Below are positions 8,565 through 17,498 of a stretch of DNA of 64,000 nt, piece by piece. Source of the DNA: an uncultured Flavobacteriaceae bacterium (GTDB lineage: Bacteria; Bacteroidota; Bacteroidia; Flavobacteriales; Flavobacteriaceae); assembly GCA_947502975.1 (NCBI GenBank), contig CANNBV010000001.1:806001-870000 (forward strand), read 5' to 3'. A model generated the notes under the pieces. That model was not told the origin of the DNA. It saw nothing but the letters and a program-made list of their open reading frames with translations, and did not search any database. The first letter of the stretch is position 1. Each line of letters opens with the position of its first letter. The position numbers and the translations under genes are program-made.

Positions 8565-9071
8565 TTATTCCTCTTCGTTTGTAGCTTCTGCCTCTGCAGT
8601 TGCTTCTTCAGCTTCTTCAACAACAGGAGCAGCCGCAGCTATTCTTGCTTCGTTAACAGCTTTTTCAGCAGCTAATGCTTCAGCTTTTGCTTTTGCTTCA
8701 GCATCAGATAATCCATCTGCTTTAGCTTGAATTTTAGCTTCTTTTTCTTCTAACCAAGCTTTGAATTTCTCTTCTGCTTGCTCTTCAGTTAAAGCGCCTT
8801 TTCTAACACCACCTGCAAGGTGATTTTTCAACATGGCACCTTTGTAAGACAATAACGTTTTAGCAGTGTCAGTTGGTTGTGCACCATTCTGTAACCATTT
8901 TACAGCACCATCAACATTTAATTCTACAGTCGCTGGATTTGTGTTTGGATTGTAAGCACCTAATTTTTCAAGGTATCTACCATCTCTTTTTGATCGTGAA
9001 TCTGCTGCTACGATCCAGTAAAAAGGCTTTCCTTTTTTACCGTGTCTTTGTAATCTAATTTTTACTGGCAT
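8565..9071 (-). CDS. rpsP: 30S ribosomal protein S16 with Ala/Glu-rich extension
   Basis: 168 residues. The first about 80 are canonical S16 ([18 protein letters not shown], then L-G-x-Y-N-P). Residues about 85-168 form an extension dominated by Ala, Glu and Lys (E-A-K-A-K-A-E-A, then [11 protein letters not shown]), predicted helical or disordered and acidic at the end. Long S16 tails of this kind are usual in Bacteroidota. The leader (9072-9118) holds a small hairpin (GAGGT/ACCTC) and is preceded by a consensus promoter. Confidence 0.95.
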   Translation of the reverse strand: MPVKIRLQRHGKKGKPFYWIVAADSRSKRDGRYLEKLGAYNPNTNPATVELNVDGAVKWLQNGAQPTDTAKTLLSYKGAMLKNHLAGGVRKGALTEEQAEEKFKAWLEEKEAKIQAKADGLSDAEAKAKAEALAAEKAVNEARIAAAAPVVEEAEEATAEAEATNEEE

Positions 9072-9118
9072 AATAATTAATTATTTGAGGTTCCCGACCT
9101 CGGTTATTAATGAGGGCG

Positions 9119-9145
9119 CAAATATACCATATTTTTTGAATATCA
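9119..9145 (-). promoter_or_regulatory. Promoter of rpsP
   Basis: On the minus strand TTG-N17-TATATTTG, with the -7 box at plus coordinates 9119-9126. Both elements match the Bacteroidota housekeeping consensus (TTG / TAnnTTTG). It is followed by a leader of about 45 bp with the GAGGT/ACCTC hairpin before the ATG at 9071. Confidence 0.65.
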
Positions 9146-9204
9146 ATAGATTTTTTAGTTTGAAATTTTAATTTTTAATAGCTGAAAATTAGCGAGTTAA
9201 AAAA

Positions 9205-10269
9205 TTAAAACAATAAGCAAGTTGGATTGGGTAATTCTATGCTGTTTAGAAAAGATAATTTGCCAGTTTCTTGGTTTCTTTTGAATACAGAAATATTATT
9301 ACTTCTTCTGTTAGCAACTAAGACAAAATTACCGGTAGGATCTAATGTAAAATTTCGTGGCCAGTTGCCTTCAACAGGTGTGTTTTCAATTCGTGTGATT
9401 TTACCAGTTTTTGTATCTCGACTAAAAAGAGCAATTGAGTTTTCACCACGATTAGAGCCGTATAAAAAACGTTCATCTTCAGATAAATGAATATCGGCGC
9501 ATGAGATTTGTCCTTTGTAATTTTCATCTAAGGTAGCGTCAAAATCAATTTGTTTATATCCAGAATCTGTTTTTTCAATGGAAGTTATAGAGCCACCATA
9601 TTCATTAATCACATACATAAACTTGTCGTCTTTTGTAACTGCAAAATGACGCGGTCCAGGGTTGCCTGCCATAGTAACAATAGCATCAGATTTTAACATG
9701 TAGCTGTCATTTTCTAATGCATAATGGTAAACCGCATTGTTCCCTAAATCTGCAACGAAGAGATCGTTTTTATGAAATTGTGCGGAGTGCGCTCTAGCAG
9801 GTTTTTCACCTTTATTATGATCAAAAACTTGAGATGCTTTGCTTAAACTGCCATCAGCATTAATATCATAAATAGAAACCGATCCGCCTCCATAATTAGA
9901 AACAACGGCTTTTGTACCATTCTCATTTACTGAGATATGACATGGGCCTTTACCATTACTGCTAACGGAGTTTATATAGTTTAATGTGCCATCATTGTTT
10001 AATTTGAAAGAAGATACGCCACTTTCTGCATTGCCTTCACCAACAGCATAAATAAATGTTTTGTCTGGAGAAAATGCAATAAATGTTGGACTCTTAGCTT
10101 CAGCTGCTAAAATAGGGTTAGTAATTTCTCCTGTTTCAGAATTAAACTCTACTTTATAAATGCCCTTGCTTTCGCCTTCACTACTAGTACCAACATATAA
10201 TGATATGTTTTGGTCTTTGCAGTTGAACAGAAAAAGTGTGGGTAGTAAGATATATAAAAGCGATTTCAT
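9205..10269 (-). CDS. Lactonase-family beta-propeller lipoprotein (6-phosphogluconolactonase-like)
   Basis: 354 residues with a lipoprotein signal (L-F-L-F-N-C, cysteine about residue 17), so envelope-anchored. Propeller repeats carry the family words Y-V-G-T, G-I-Y-K-V-E-F, S-P-T-F-I-A-F-S-P-D, K-G-P-C-H-I-S-V, V-S-N-Y-G-G-G-S-V and G-P-R-H-F-A-V. This is the Lactonase family (YbhE/Pgl fold). Cytosolic members hydrolyse 6-phosphogluconolactone. A surface lipoprotein more likely acts on another sugar lactone, so I do not assign pgl. It is divergent from dnaE. Confidence 0.75.
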   Translation of the reverse strand: MKSLLYILLPTLFLFNCKDQNISLYVGTSSEGESKGIYKVEFNSETGEITNPILAAEAKSPTFIAFSPDKTFIYAVGEGNAESGVSSFKLNNDGTLNYINSVSSNGKGPCHISVNENGTKAVVSNYGGGSVSIYDINADGSLSKASQVFDHNKGEKPARAHSAQFHKNDLFVADLGNNAVYHYALENDSYMLKSDAIVTMAGNPGPRHFAVTKDDKFMYVINEYGGSITSIEKTDSGYKQIDFDATLDENYKGQISCADIHLSEDERFLYGSNRGENSIALFSRDTKTGKITRIENTPVEGNWPRNFTLDPTGNFVLVANRRSNNISVFKRNQETGKLSFLNSIELPNPTCLLF

Positions 10270-10450
10270 CTTGAGTTGGTTTTGATTTATAAAAATAGAA
10301 TAAAATTAAGAACAATATCTAGAAACCGTAAACACTTTTTGTTTACAACTGTTTATAACTTCATTTTAAAAAAGTACAAATTCTACCTATTTTTATATGC
10401 TCGTTATTTACGAATCCACGATGCAACGAATTCACAAATAAACACGTTAC

Positions 10451-13400
10451 ATGTACTTAATCTTCGATACAGAAACTACTGGATTGCCAAAACGGTGGGA
10501 TGCACCAATTACAGATACTGATAACTGGCCAAGGTGTATACAAATTGCATGGCAATTGCATGATGATATGGGGAACTGTATTGAAAGTCAGGATTATTTG
10601 GTACAACCAGACGGCTTTAATATTCCCTATGATGCGGAAAAGATTCATGGGATTTCTACAGAATTAGCAGAAGAGCAAGGTGTGCCTTTAGCTGAAGTTT
10701 TAGAGAAGTTTAATGAAGCTTTAGGTAAAACAAAATTTGTTGTTGGGCAAAATGTAAAGTTCGATTTAAACATTATGGGTGCGGAATTTGTACGTGAGGA
10801 TGTAGCAAACCCATTGCAAGAACTTCCAGTTTTAGATACATGTACAGAGCATACGGCTAGTTTATGTCAGATTCCTGGTGGGCGTTATGGAAAATTCAAA
10901 TTACCAACGCTTACAGAATTACATGAATTTTTATTTAACACACCTTTTTCTGAAGCGCATAACGCAACTGCCGATGTTGAAGCAACCACACGTTGTTTTT
11001 TCGAGTTGGTACGATTAGGAGAATATACTAAAGAACAGCTAGACGTACAGCCAGATTATTTCGAGAATTTCAAAAAAGAGAATCCAGATACCATTCAAAC
11101 CATTGGATTAAAGCACATCAATCTTAAAAAAGAAAGTGCTAAAATCCGAGAACGTATTGAAAAGGCAGAATCTTCAATTTCTTCTGAAGATATCAAACAA
11201 AATGCATCTGATTTAGCTGATGTTGATTTTGTGCACTTGCATAACCATTCTCAATTTTCGGTATTGCAATCTACCATGAGTGTTTCAGATATTGTTGCTG
11301 CTGCTGCTGAGCATAATATGCCTGCTGTAGCATTAACAGATCATGCAAACATGATGGGCGCATTTCACTTTGTGAATGCTGTAAATAAAGCAAATAGTAG
11401 TATAAAAGCTAAAATAGCTGAAGCGGAAGAAAAAGGGGAAATATCAGATGCAAAATTAATTAAACCTATTGTGGGTTGTGAGTTTTTTGTTTGTGAAGAC
11501 CATACCGATAAAACCAGAAAAGATAACGGTTATCAAATAGTGCTATTAGCTAAAAATAAAAATGGCTATCATAATTTGGCAAAATTATCGTCGCATGCCT
11601 TTGTGGATGGGTTTTACTATTTACCAAGAATTGATAAAAAACTGATTCAGCAGTATAAAGAAGACATTATTGTTTTCACAGGAAATTTATATGGTGAAGT
11701 ACCAAGTAAAGTCTTGAATATTGGTGAAAATCAAGCTGAAGAAGCTTTACTTTGGTGGAAGGAAGCATTTGGAGAGGATTTGTATGTGGAGTTGATGCGA
11801 CACAATCAAGAGGATGAAAATAGAGTAAATCCTACGTTGATTAAACTAGCTAAAAAGCATGATGTAAAGTTAGTTGCGTCAAATAATACCTATTACAGAA
11901 AACAAGAAGATGCCAATGCACATGATATTTTGTTATGCGTAAAAGATGGCGAAAAGCAAACCACGCCTATAGGTCGTGGTCGTGGTTATCGTTACGGATT
12001 GCCAAATCAAGAATATTATTTTAAGTCTTCTGAAGACATGAAGGCATTATTCAGGGATATTCCTGAGGCTATTTTGAATGTCCAAGAAGTCGTCGATAAA
12101 GTTGAAGCGTTTCAATTGGCGCGAGATGTTTTATTACCTGCGTTTGATATTCCTGATGAATTTAAACATGATGAAGATCTAGCCGATGGTGGTAAGCGTG
12201 GTGAAAATGCGTATTTAAAGCATTTGGTATACGAAGGTGCAAAAAAGCGTTATGGCGAACCGCTTACAGAAGAAGTTACAGAGCGCCTTGATTTTGAATT
12301 GAGTGTTATTGAAAACACGGGATATCCTGGATATTTCTTAATTGTTGAAGATTTTATTCGAGAAGCTCGAAATATGGATGTGTCTGTAGGGCCAGGGCGT
12401 GGTTCTGCTGCGGGATCTGTGGCGGCCTATTGTCTTTGGATTACTAATATAGATCCATTAAAGTACGATTTGCTTTTTGAGCGTTTCTTAAATCCAGATC
12501 GTATTAGTATGCCAGATATTGATATTGATTTTGATGATGAAGGTAGAAGTCGTGTGATGGATTACGTGATTGAAAAATACGGATCAAATCAGGTAGCGCA
12601 GATCATTACTTATGGAACAATGGCGGCAAAATCATCTATTAGAGATACAGCACGTGTGCTCGATTTACCGCTTTTTGATGCTGATAGAATTGCAAAGCTA
12701 ATTCCAACCATGTCTAAGCTAGGTAAGATTTTTGGTTTAGATGAAAAGGAACTTGGAAAGAAATTTAGAGCTGAAGATTTAGAGAAAGTCAACGAGCTTT
12801 TAAACATAGCTGATGGTAGTGATTTACAAGCTGAAACCGTAAATCTTGCAAGAACACTTGAAGGTTCTGTTAGAAATACAGGGATTCATGCTTGCGGTGT
12901 GATTATTACACCAGATGATATTACCAAGTTCGTTCCTGTGTCTGTGGCTAAAGATTCTGATTTATACGTTACACAGTTTGATAACTCGGTTGTGGAAGAT
13001 GCAGGATTACTGAAAATGGATTTCTTAGGATTAAAAACGCTTACTTTAATAAAAGACACTGTTAAAATTGTAAAAGCAAAACATGATATTCAATTAGATC
13101 CCGAGAGTTTTCCTTTAGATGATGAAGAAACCTATGCTTTGTTTCAACGCGGAGAAACGGTAGGTGTGTTTCAATACGAATCTCCCGGCATGCAAAAACA
13201 CCTTCGGGATTTAAAACCGACAGTGTTTGAAGATTTAATTGCGATGAATGCCTTGTACCGTCCAGGACCGATGGAATATATCCCAAGTTTTGTTCGTAGA
13301 AAACATGGTGATGAAGACATCGAGTACGATTTACCAGCCATGGAAGAATACCTAAAGGAAACTTATGGTATTACTGTATATCAAGAGCAGGTGATGTTAC

Positions 13401-14836
13401 TGTCACAGAGTTTAGCTGATTTTACTAAGGGTGAAGCCGATGTACTCCGTAAAGCAATGGGTAAAAAACAAATTGCTGTACTTGATAAAATGAAGCCAAA
13501 GTTCATTGAACAGGCAAGTGCAAACGGACATGATGCCAAAATTTTGGAGAAAGTTTGGAAGGATTGGGAAGCTTTTGCGAGTTATGCTTTCAACAAATCG
13601 CACTCTACATGTTATGCGTGGATAGCTTACCAAACGGCATACTTAAAAGCACATTATCCTGCCGAATATATGGCGGCAGTACTGTCTAATAATATGAATG
13701 ACATCAAGCAAGTGACCTTCTTTATGGAAGAGTGTAAGCGTATGAAGTTGGATGTACTTGGGCCTGATGTTAACGAGAGCTACTATAAGTTTTCGGTAAA
13801 CGCAGCTGGTGCGGTGCGTTTTGGCATGGGAGCCATAAAAGGCGTTGGTCATGGTGCGGTAATGACTATTGTTGACAACCGCAAAAAGGATGGACATTAT
13901 AATTCTATTTTTGATTTTGCTAAACGTATAGATTTAAGAGCTGCTAATAAAAAGGCATTTGAAAATTTAGCTTATGCAGGTGGTTTTGATGGTTTTGGAG
14001 ATATACATCGCGCGCAATATTTTCATGATGATGGAGATGGTATTACCTTTTTAGAGAAAGCCATAAAATTTGCGCAAAAATATAAGGAGAACAAGAATTC
14101 TGCACAGATTGATATGTTTGGGGAGCAAAGCAGTGTCCAGTTTGCCGAACCTGAAGTGCCGCCATGTGAAGAGTGGGGCACGATGAAAACCTTGAGCAAA
14201 GAGCGTGAAGTAGTTGGTGTTTATATTTCTGGGCATCCGTTAGATGATTTTAAAACTGAAATGAAGACCTTTTGTAACGCCACGGTTGGTATGTTCAATA
14301 ATTTAGAACCTTATGTAAATCGTGAGTTGGTATTTGGTGGCGTGGTGACAGATGTACAACACCGTGTAAGTAAACAAGGTAAAGGTTGGGCATTATTTAC
14401 TATTGAAGACTATACCGATAGTTATGAGTTTAGGATTTTTGGCGAAGAGTATTTAAAGTACAGACACTTTTTGCTGCAAAATAATTTTGTGTTTGTAAAA
14501 AGTTTTGTGCGAGAAGGATGGACAAATAAAGATACAGGAAAAAAGAGCGACCCGAGATTACAGTTTAACAGTTTCCAATTACTGCATGATGTTATGGAAC
14601 AGTATGCCAAAAAACTCTCCATACAAGTTGATATAAAAGATTTAACGGAACAAAAAATAATAGCTTTAAAAGAGTTATTACACATGCATCCGGGTAATCA
14701 AGCCTTAAATTTCTTGGTATATGATACTAAAGAAAAAATGAAATTGACGATGCCTAGTAGAAGACAGAAGGTTAAGGTGTCTCAAGAATTGTTAAATGAG
14801 TTGGAAGCTCAGGATGTTAGGTTTAAGCTGAATTAG
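10451..14836 (+). CDS. dnaE: DNA polymerase III alpha subunit with fused N-terminal 3'-5' exonuclease domain
   Basis: 1461 residues. Residues about 1-185 form a DEDDh exonuclease (epsilon-like) domain with F-D-T-E-T-T-G at the start and H-N-A-T-A-D-V-E at its end. From about residue 259 comes the PHP domain (H-L-H-N-H-S, V-A-L-T-D-H-A-N), then the C-family polymerase core with G-R-G-S-A-A-G-S near 649 and catalytic P-D-I-D-I-D-F near 688. A helix-hairpin-helix region and an OB fold follow (about 1280-1360). Proofreading and synthesis therefore sit on one chain, an arrangement I associate with Bacteroidota. PHP metal ligands appear intact. The stop overlaps the convergent MarR gene by 4 bp. 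Confidence 0.96.
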   Translation: MYLIFDTETTGLPKRWDAPITDTDNWPRCIQIAWQLHDDMGNCIESQDYLVQPDGFNIPYDAEKIHGISTELAEEQGVPLAEVLEKFNEALGKTKFVVGQNVKFDLNIMGAEFVREDVANPLQELPVLDTCTEHTASLCQIPGGRYGKFKLPTLTELHEFLFNTPFSEAHNATADVEATTRCFFELVRLGEYTKEQLDVQPDYFENFKKENPDTIQTIGLKHINLKKESAKIRERIEKAESSISSEDIKQNASDLADVDFVHLHNHSQFSVLQSTMSVSDIVAAAAEHNMPAVALTDHANMMGAFHFVNAVNKANSSIKAKIAEAEEKGEISDAKLIKPIVGCEFFVCEDHTDKTRKDNGYQIVLLAKNKNGYHNLAKLSSHAFVDGFYYLPRIDKKLIQQYKEDIIVFTGNLYGEVPSKVLNIGENQAEEALLWWKEAFGEDLYVELMRHNQEDENRVNPTLIKLAKKHDVKLVASNNTYYRKQEDANAHDILLCVKDGEKQTTPIGRGRGYRYGLPNQEYYFKSSEDMKALFRDIPEAILNVQEVVDKVEAFQLARDVLLPAFDIPDEFKHDEDLADGGKRGENAYLKHLVYEGAKKRYGEPLTEEVTERLDFELSVIENTGYPGYFLIVEDFIREARNMDVSVGPGRGSAAGSVAAYCLWITNIDPLKYDLLFERFLNPDRISMPDIDIDFDDEGRSRVMDYVIEKYGSNQVAQIITYGTMAAKSSIRDTARVLDLPLFDADRIAKLIPTMSKLGKIFGLDEKELGKKFRAEDLEKVNELLNIADGSDLQAETVNLARTLEGSVRNTGIHACGVIITPDDITKFVPVSVAKDSDLYVTQFDNSVVEDAGLLKMDFLGLKTLTLIKDTVKIVKAKHDIQLDPESFPLDDEETYALFQRGETVGVFQYESPGMQKHLRDLKPTVFEDLIAMNALYRPGPMEYIPSFVRRKHGDEDIEYDLPAMEEYLKETYGITVYQEQVMLLSQSLADFTKGEADVLRKAMGKKQIAVLDKMKPKFIEQASANGHDAKILEKVWKDWEAFASYAFNKSHSTCYAWIAYQTAYLKAHYPAEYMAAVLSNNMNDIKQVTFFMEECKRMKLDVLGPDVNESYYKFSVNAAGAVRFGMGAIKGVGHGAVMTIVDNRKKDGHYNSIFDFAKRIDLRAANKKAFENLAYAGGFDGFGDIHRAQYFHDDGDGITFLEKAIKFAQKYKENKNSAQIDMFGEQSSVQFAEPEVPPCEEWGTMKTLSKEREVVGVYISGHPLDDFKTEMKTFCNATVGMFNNLEPYVNRELVFGGVVTDVQHRVSKQGKGWALFTIEDYTDSYEFRIFGEEYLKYRHFLLQNNFVFVKSFVREGWTNKDTGKKSDPRLQFNSFQLLHDVMEQYAKKLSIQVDIKDLTEQKIIALKELLHMHPGNQALNFLVYDTKEKMKLTMPSRRQKVKVSQELLNELEAQDVRFKLN

Positions 14837-15438
14837 GAAGGTACTTCAAACTCTGGGCAATCTATCCGAATTTCTGAATTTTGCAATTCCTTTTCTAGTA
14901 AATTACAGAAGTGTTGTTGTTTATTCTTTTTATAAAATTTACAGGCATAGCAAGTGCGTTGAACGCTTAAAATACCAATTCTGTTTAATTTGTATATGAG
15001 TTCGCTAAGCGTTTTAAATGTAGATTCAAGATCATCAACTTTTATTCCATCCAATTGATGCTCTAGAGGTGCTGCGAAATTTTCGGTTTCATCTACAATA
15101 CCTTTTCCAGAATTGGATAATTCAATAGCATAGCTTCGGCTATCTGAGGACGAGAATACTTTTTTTATCAGCTCTTTTTTTAGTAAAACCTTAACGGCAT
15201 CACTTATTGTTGGTTTTGTAACATTGAACTCTTTTGCTAAATGGCTCACGCTACAAAAATCTAATTTATGATATCGGATAAAAATGAGTATTTGAATTTG
15301 GATTGGGCTTAATTTTAGCAATTTTGCCTTTTCCCAAAGCAACACTTTAAAAGTTTCAGAAATGCGTTCCAATCCAGCAACAATTTTACTTTGAATATTA
15401 TGTTCCTGATGGTTGGGATTAAATATACTATCGCTCAT
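14833..15438 (-). CDS. MarR-family regulator with C-terminal cysteine cluster
   Basis: 201 residues. A winged helix-turn-helix occupies roughly residues 45-110 (S-H-L-A-K-E-F-N-V-T-K-P-T-I-S-D-A-V and the wing D-S-R-S-Y). The C-terminal about 40 residues add C-Y-A-C, then H-F-C-N-L and R-I-D-C-P-E-F: four or five cysteines that could hold an Fe-S cluster or zinc, or sense redox state. It lies just downstream of a small thioredoxin-like gene, and two related dyads flank that gene, so auto-repression is likely. DNA binding is clear from sequence; the sensing function is inference. Confidence 0.8.
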   Translation of the reverse strand: MSDSIFNPNHQEHNIQSKIVAGLERISETFKVLLWEKAKLLKLSPIQIQILIFIRYHKLDFCSVSHLAKEFNVTKPTISDAVKVLLKKELIKKVFSSSDSRSYAIELSNSGKGIVDETENFAAPLEHQLDGIKVDDLESTFKTLSELIYKLNRIGILSVQRTCYACKFYKKNKQQHFCNLLEKELQNSEIRIDCPEFEVPS

Positions 15439-15448
15439 AATTAAAAAT

Positions 15449-15489
15449 GTCCCGCCTTATTTGACGGGACTAAGTTAGTAATCCTAACT
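15449..15489. promoter_or_regulatory. Operator-like dyad and hairpin before the MarR gene
   Basis: AGTTAG-N5-CTAACT at 15473-15489 is a perfect 6-bp dyad. It shares the half-site TAGTTAGGATT with the site in the thioredoxin promoter (15776-15794). Next to it GTCCCG-N10-CGGGAC (15449-15470) forms a hairpin followed, on the minus strand, by ATTTTT; it may terminate thioredoxin transcripts or lie in the MarR leader. Confidence 0.5.
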
Positions 15490-15505
15490 ATAAAACCCAA
15501 AAAAA

Positions 15506-15739
15506 CTATGCCTTCACATCAGCCATTGAAGCACCAAAGTTAATGTGTAGTACATTACCCGTCGGTGTTACTAGTGCAGGCACAGATTTTACTCCAGAGT
15601 TTTCTGCTTCGGATATTCTTGAGACATCTTCACCAAAGTGAACAATATCTACATTGTCTTTTCCTATTAGTTCAATTATGTCATGTTCTGCACTAATACA
15701 TACTGGACATCCTGCGTGATAAAAAATTGACTTACTCAT
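15506..15739 (-). CDS. Small thioredoxin-like protein (CPVC active site)
   Basis: 77 residues from the chosen start at 15739 (M-S-K-S-I-F-Y-H). A longer reading to 15772 would begin inside the promoter, so the shorter start is preferred. The active-site motif is G-C-P-V-C and the cis-Pro loop is S-V-P-A-L-V; together with the small size this indicates a minimal thioredoxin fold. No signal peptide. It is paired with the cysteine-rich MarR regulator and probably belongs to a redox-responsive unit. The redox partner is unknown. Confidence 0.7.
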   Translation of the reverse strand: MSKSIFYHAGCPVCISAEHDIIELIGKDNVDIVHFGEDVSRISEAENSGVKSVPALVTPTGNVLHINFGASMADVKA

Positions 15740-15769
15740 GATTTGAAATATTTTATTTGATTTATGATG

Positions 15770-15794
15770 CAAATATAGTAAGGAATCCTAACTA
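15770..15794 (-). promoter_or_regulatory. Thioredoxin promoter overlapped by MarR-type operator
   Basis: On the minus strand TATATTTG (15770-15777) is an exact -7 box. It abuts the 19-bp imperfect palindrome TAGTTAGGATTCCTTACTA (15776-15794; one mismatched pair). A repressor bound there would block RNA polymerase. Confidence 0.6.
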
Positions 15795-15910
15795 ATAAAA
15801 TAAATTTTTGTTTTTCTTGAGATTTTAACACTTAGAGAAGTATGAACTTTTAAAATTTTTGTGCATGTTTACTGATATGCTAGGTAATAGTTACAAACTG
15901 CTGTTTTAAA

Positions 15911-15953
15911 AAATAAAATCGTCACCTAAACCTTATAAGTGACGATTTTATTT
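15911..15953 (-). terminator. Intrinsic terminator of the ArsR/SRPBCC operon
   Basis: Perfect 15-bp stem (15911-15925 with 15939-15953, core AAATCGTCAC/GTGACGATTT) with a 13-nt loop. On the minus strand it runs into a T tract. It lies 39 bp past the stop at 15992. Confidence 0.85.
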
Positions 15954-15991
15954 TTCTTTATTAGTACTTTCTAGAACAGCATATTGCCGTT

Positions 15992-16411
15992 TTATTCTTT
16001 AAAAGGATGTCCTTTACCTGTTTCACATAAAGCTTTTAGGCTATCTAGAAAACGTCCCCAATGGTAAGTGCAAACACCAAAATATTCTGTTTCTTCATTC
16101 CAATTTAGATGCGAAAATTTTAAAAAAGCATCTTCTCCTTTTTTGTCAATTTGAAATACTATTTTAGTACCAATCCATTCTGGATCACCACCAATACATT
16201 CCCAAGTAACATTATTTGGAGCTTTTAACTCTTTTATTTTCATTTTTTTACAATGATTAGGTCCAAACCTGAATTCATTAACAAAACCTATTTCTGGTTT
16301 TGCAACTGTATTATTAGTCCACCAATCTGCTAATCCTTTTTCAGTTGAAATTGCATTATATACTGTTTGCATTGAGGATTGTATTACTAAGTTGTGCTTT
16401 ATATTTGCCAT
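15992..16411 (-). CDS. SRPBCC (AHSA1/START-like) domain protein
   Basis: 139 residues, essentially one START-like domain. The N-terminal I-Q-S-S-M-Q-T-V-Y-N-A-I-S-T-E-K-G-L-A-D-W-W segment is the AHSA1-type opening, followed by W-E-C-I and F-S-H-L-N-W later on. Such domains bind hydrophobic ligands. It is the third gene of an operon (SRPBCC, ArsR, SRPBCC). The pairing of ArsR regulators with AHSA1-type proteins is common, but their substrates are mostly unknown. Confidence 0.8.
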   Translation of the reverse strand: MANIKHNLVIQSSMQTVYNAISTEKGLADWWTNNTVAKPEIGFVNEFRFGPNHCKKMKIKELKAPNNVTWECIGGDPEWIGTKIVFQIDKKGEDAFLKFSHLNWNEETEYFGVCTYHWGRFLDSLKALCETGKGHPFKE

Positions 16412-16426
16412 TTTTTAATTGATTTA

Positions 16427-16750
16427 TTAAACTTTATTATTAAGGTAATCTCCTAAACTACCTAGTTTATCATCCCAGAATTGTTCATAGAATTTCAACC
16501 ATTTGTTGACTTCTTGAAGCTCTTTTGGGTTAGCATTGCAAAAGCGTTCTCGTCCTTCAGACTTAATATAAACTAAACCGGCTTCTTCTAGGGTTTTAAT
16601 GTGTTTGGTTATGCCTTGGCGTGTCATTTCAAATTGATTTGAGATTTGTGTAATAGACAATGCTGAGGTTGCAATAACCAAGGCGTGAAAAATATCACGC
16701 CTTGTTGGGTCTGCAATGGCTTTAAATAGTCTGGTGATTTTATCCTGCAT
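16427..16750 (-). CDS. ArsR-family winged-helix repressor
   Basis: 107 residues. The family opening I-A-D-P-T-R-R-D-I-F is followed by the recognition helix T-R-Q-G-I-T-K-H-I-K-T-L and a wing with E-G-R-E-R. The metal-binding E-L-C-V-C motif is absent, so it belongs to the non-metal group that commonly pairs with SRPBCC proteins. Its start overlaps the upstream SRPBCC gene by 11 bp, which suggests translational coupling. It probably binds the two 16-bp dyads upstream of the operon. Confidence 0.85.
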   Translation of the reverse strand: MQDKITRLFKAIADPTRRDIFHALVIATSALSITQISNQFEMTRQGITKHIKTLEEAGLVYIKSEGRERFCNANPKELQEVNKWLKFYEQFWDDKLGSLGDYLNNKV

Positions 16751-17171
16751 TAACTTCTTCTTTTAAATAGCTGGTTAAACCGTTGATACAGTTGTCCCAT
16801 CCGCCATTAAAACTTTCAAACATAGCTACGGCAGTTTCACCCGCATAATTTGAAATACCTGAATGTTCTAAAGTGAGTTTTGTACCCTCAGAAGTGGATT
16901 CTAATTCCCACTTAACGGTAGTTTCAGTTTCTGTATCTCCAACTATCCATGTGTATATCAAAAGATAAGGATTAGCTTCTAAGATTTCTCCACCAATAGT
17001 GGTACAGCCTTTTTCGTTTGGAGGTGAGGTAAATAGGTATTTATAACCCTTTTCTGCTTTAAAATCTGCTGGTATAAACCAAGTTGAGATTTCTTCGGCT
17101 TTTGTAATGGCATTCCATACTTGATCTATAGCGTGATTAAACACCACTTCTTTTTTAATTACATCTTTCAT
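16740..17171 (-). CDS. SRPBCC (AHSA1/START-like) domain protein, first gene of operon
   Basis: 143 residues, one START-like domain: V-F-N-H-A-I-D-Q-V-W-N-A-I at the N-terminus, then W-F-I-P-A-D-F, Y-T-W and a C-terminal helix with G-G-W-D-N-C-I. It is distinct in sequence from the third operon gene, so the operon holds two diverged copies of the fold around one ArsR regulator. It is the operon leader, directly downstream of the paired dyads. Confidence 0.8.
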   Translation of the reverse strand: MKDVIKKEVVFNHAIDQVWNAITKAEEISTWFIPADFKAEKGYKYLFTSPPNEKGCTTIGGEILEANPYLLIYTWIVGDTETETTVKWELESTSEGTKLTLEHSGISNYAGETAVAMFESFNGGWDNCINGLTSYLKEEVNAG

Positions 17172-17196
17172 TATAGTTCGGTTTTTTAATTAATAT

Positions 17197-17254
17197 GCAA
17201 CTTTGTGGTTGCTAAATTAAAGTAAATAAATTTAATACGCAACTTTTTGGTTGC
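17197..17254 (-). promoter_or_regulatory. Paired ArsR-type operators
   Basis: Two dyads of the form GCAAC-N6-GTTGC, at 17197-17212 and 17239-17254. Their starts are 42 bp apart, about four helical turns, so both lie on the same face of the DNA. An approximate TTG/TAATTTAG promoter fits between and beneath them. They are probably the autoregulatory sites of the ArsR protein. Confidence 0.6.
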
Positions 17255-17281
17255 ATAAATAAAATTTAAAAAGATGTTCTG

Positions 17282-17367
17282 CACCCGCGTTAGGGATTGT
17301 AGCGGCATCCTTTTTCGAGGCACGAGAAAAAGATATAGCGGAAAGCCCGACCCGATAGGGTAACGCT
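17282..17367 (+). repeat. Flavobacterial intergenic repeat, copy 2
   Basis: The element reads GCGTTAGGGATTGTAGCGGC, ATCCTTTTTCGAGGCACG, AAAAAGATATAGCGGAAAGC, then GGGTAACGC. Both ends match, in inverse orientation, the blocks at 261-302 and 381-410. The central part is palindromic around CGAGGCACGAG. It is non-coding and lies upstream of trxA. Confidence 0.6.
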
Positions 17368-17498
17368 ATAAAAATTATAAATAAACCTAACTGATGCCGT
17401 TATAGGGAAAACAAATTGTTGGTTTGTAAGCTTTGGGAAATATTTTGACTAAGTTTGTGTAATTAAAATGAATTAAGAATTTTTTAAATAAATATATT

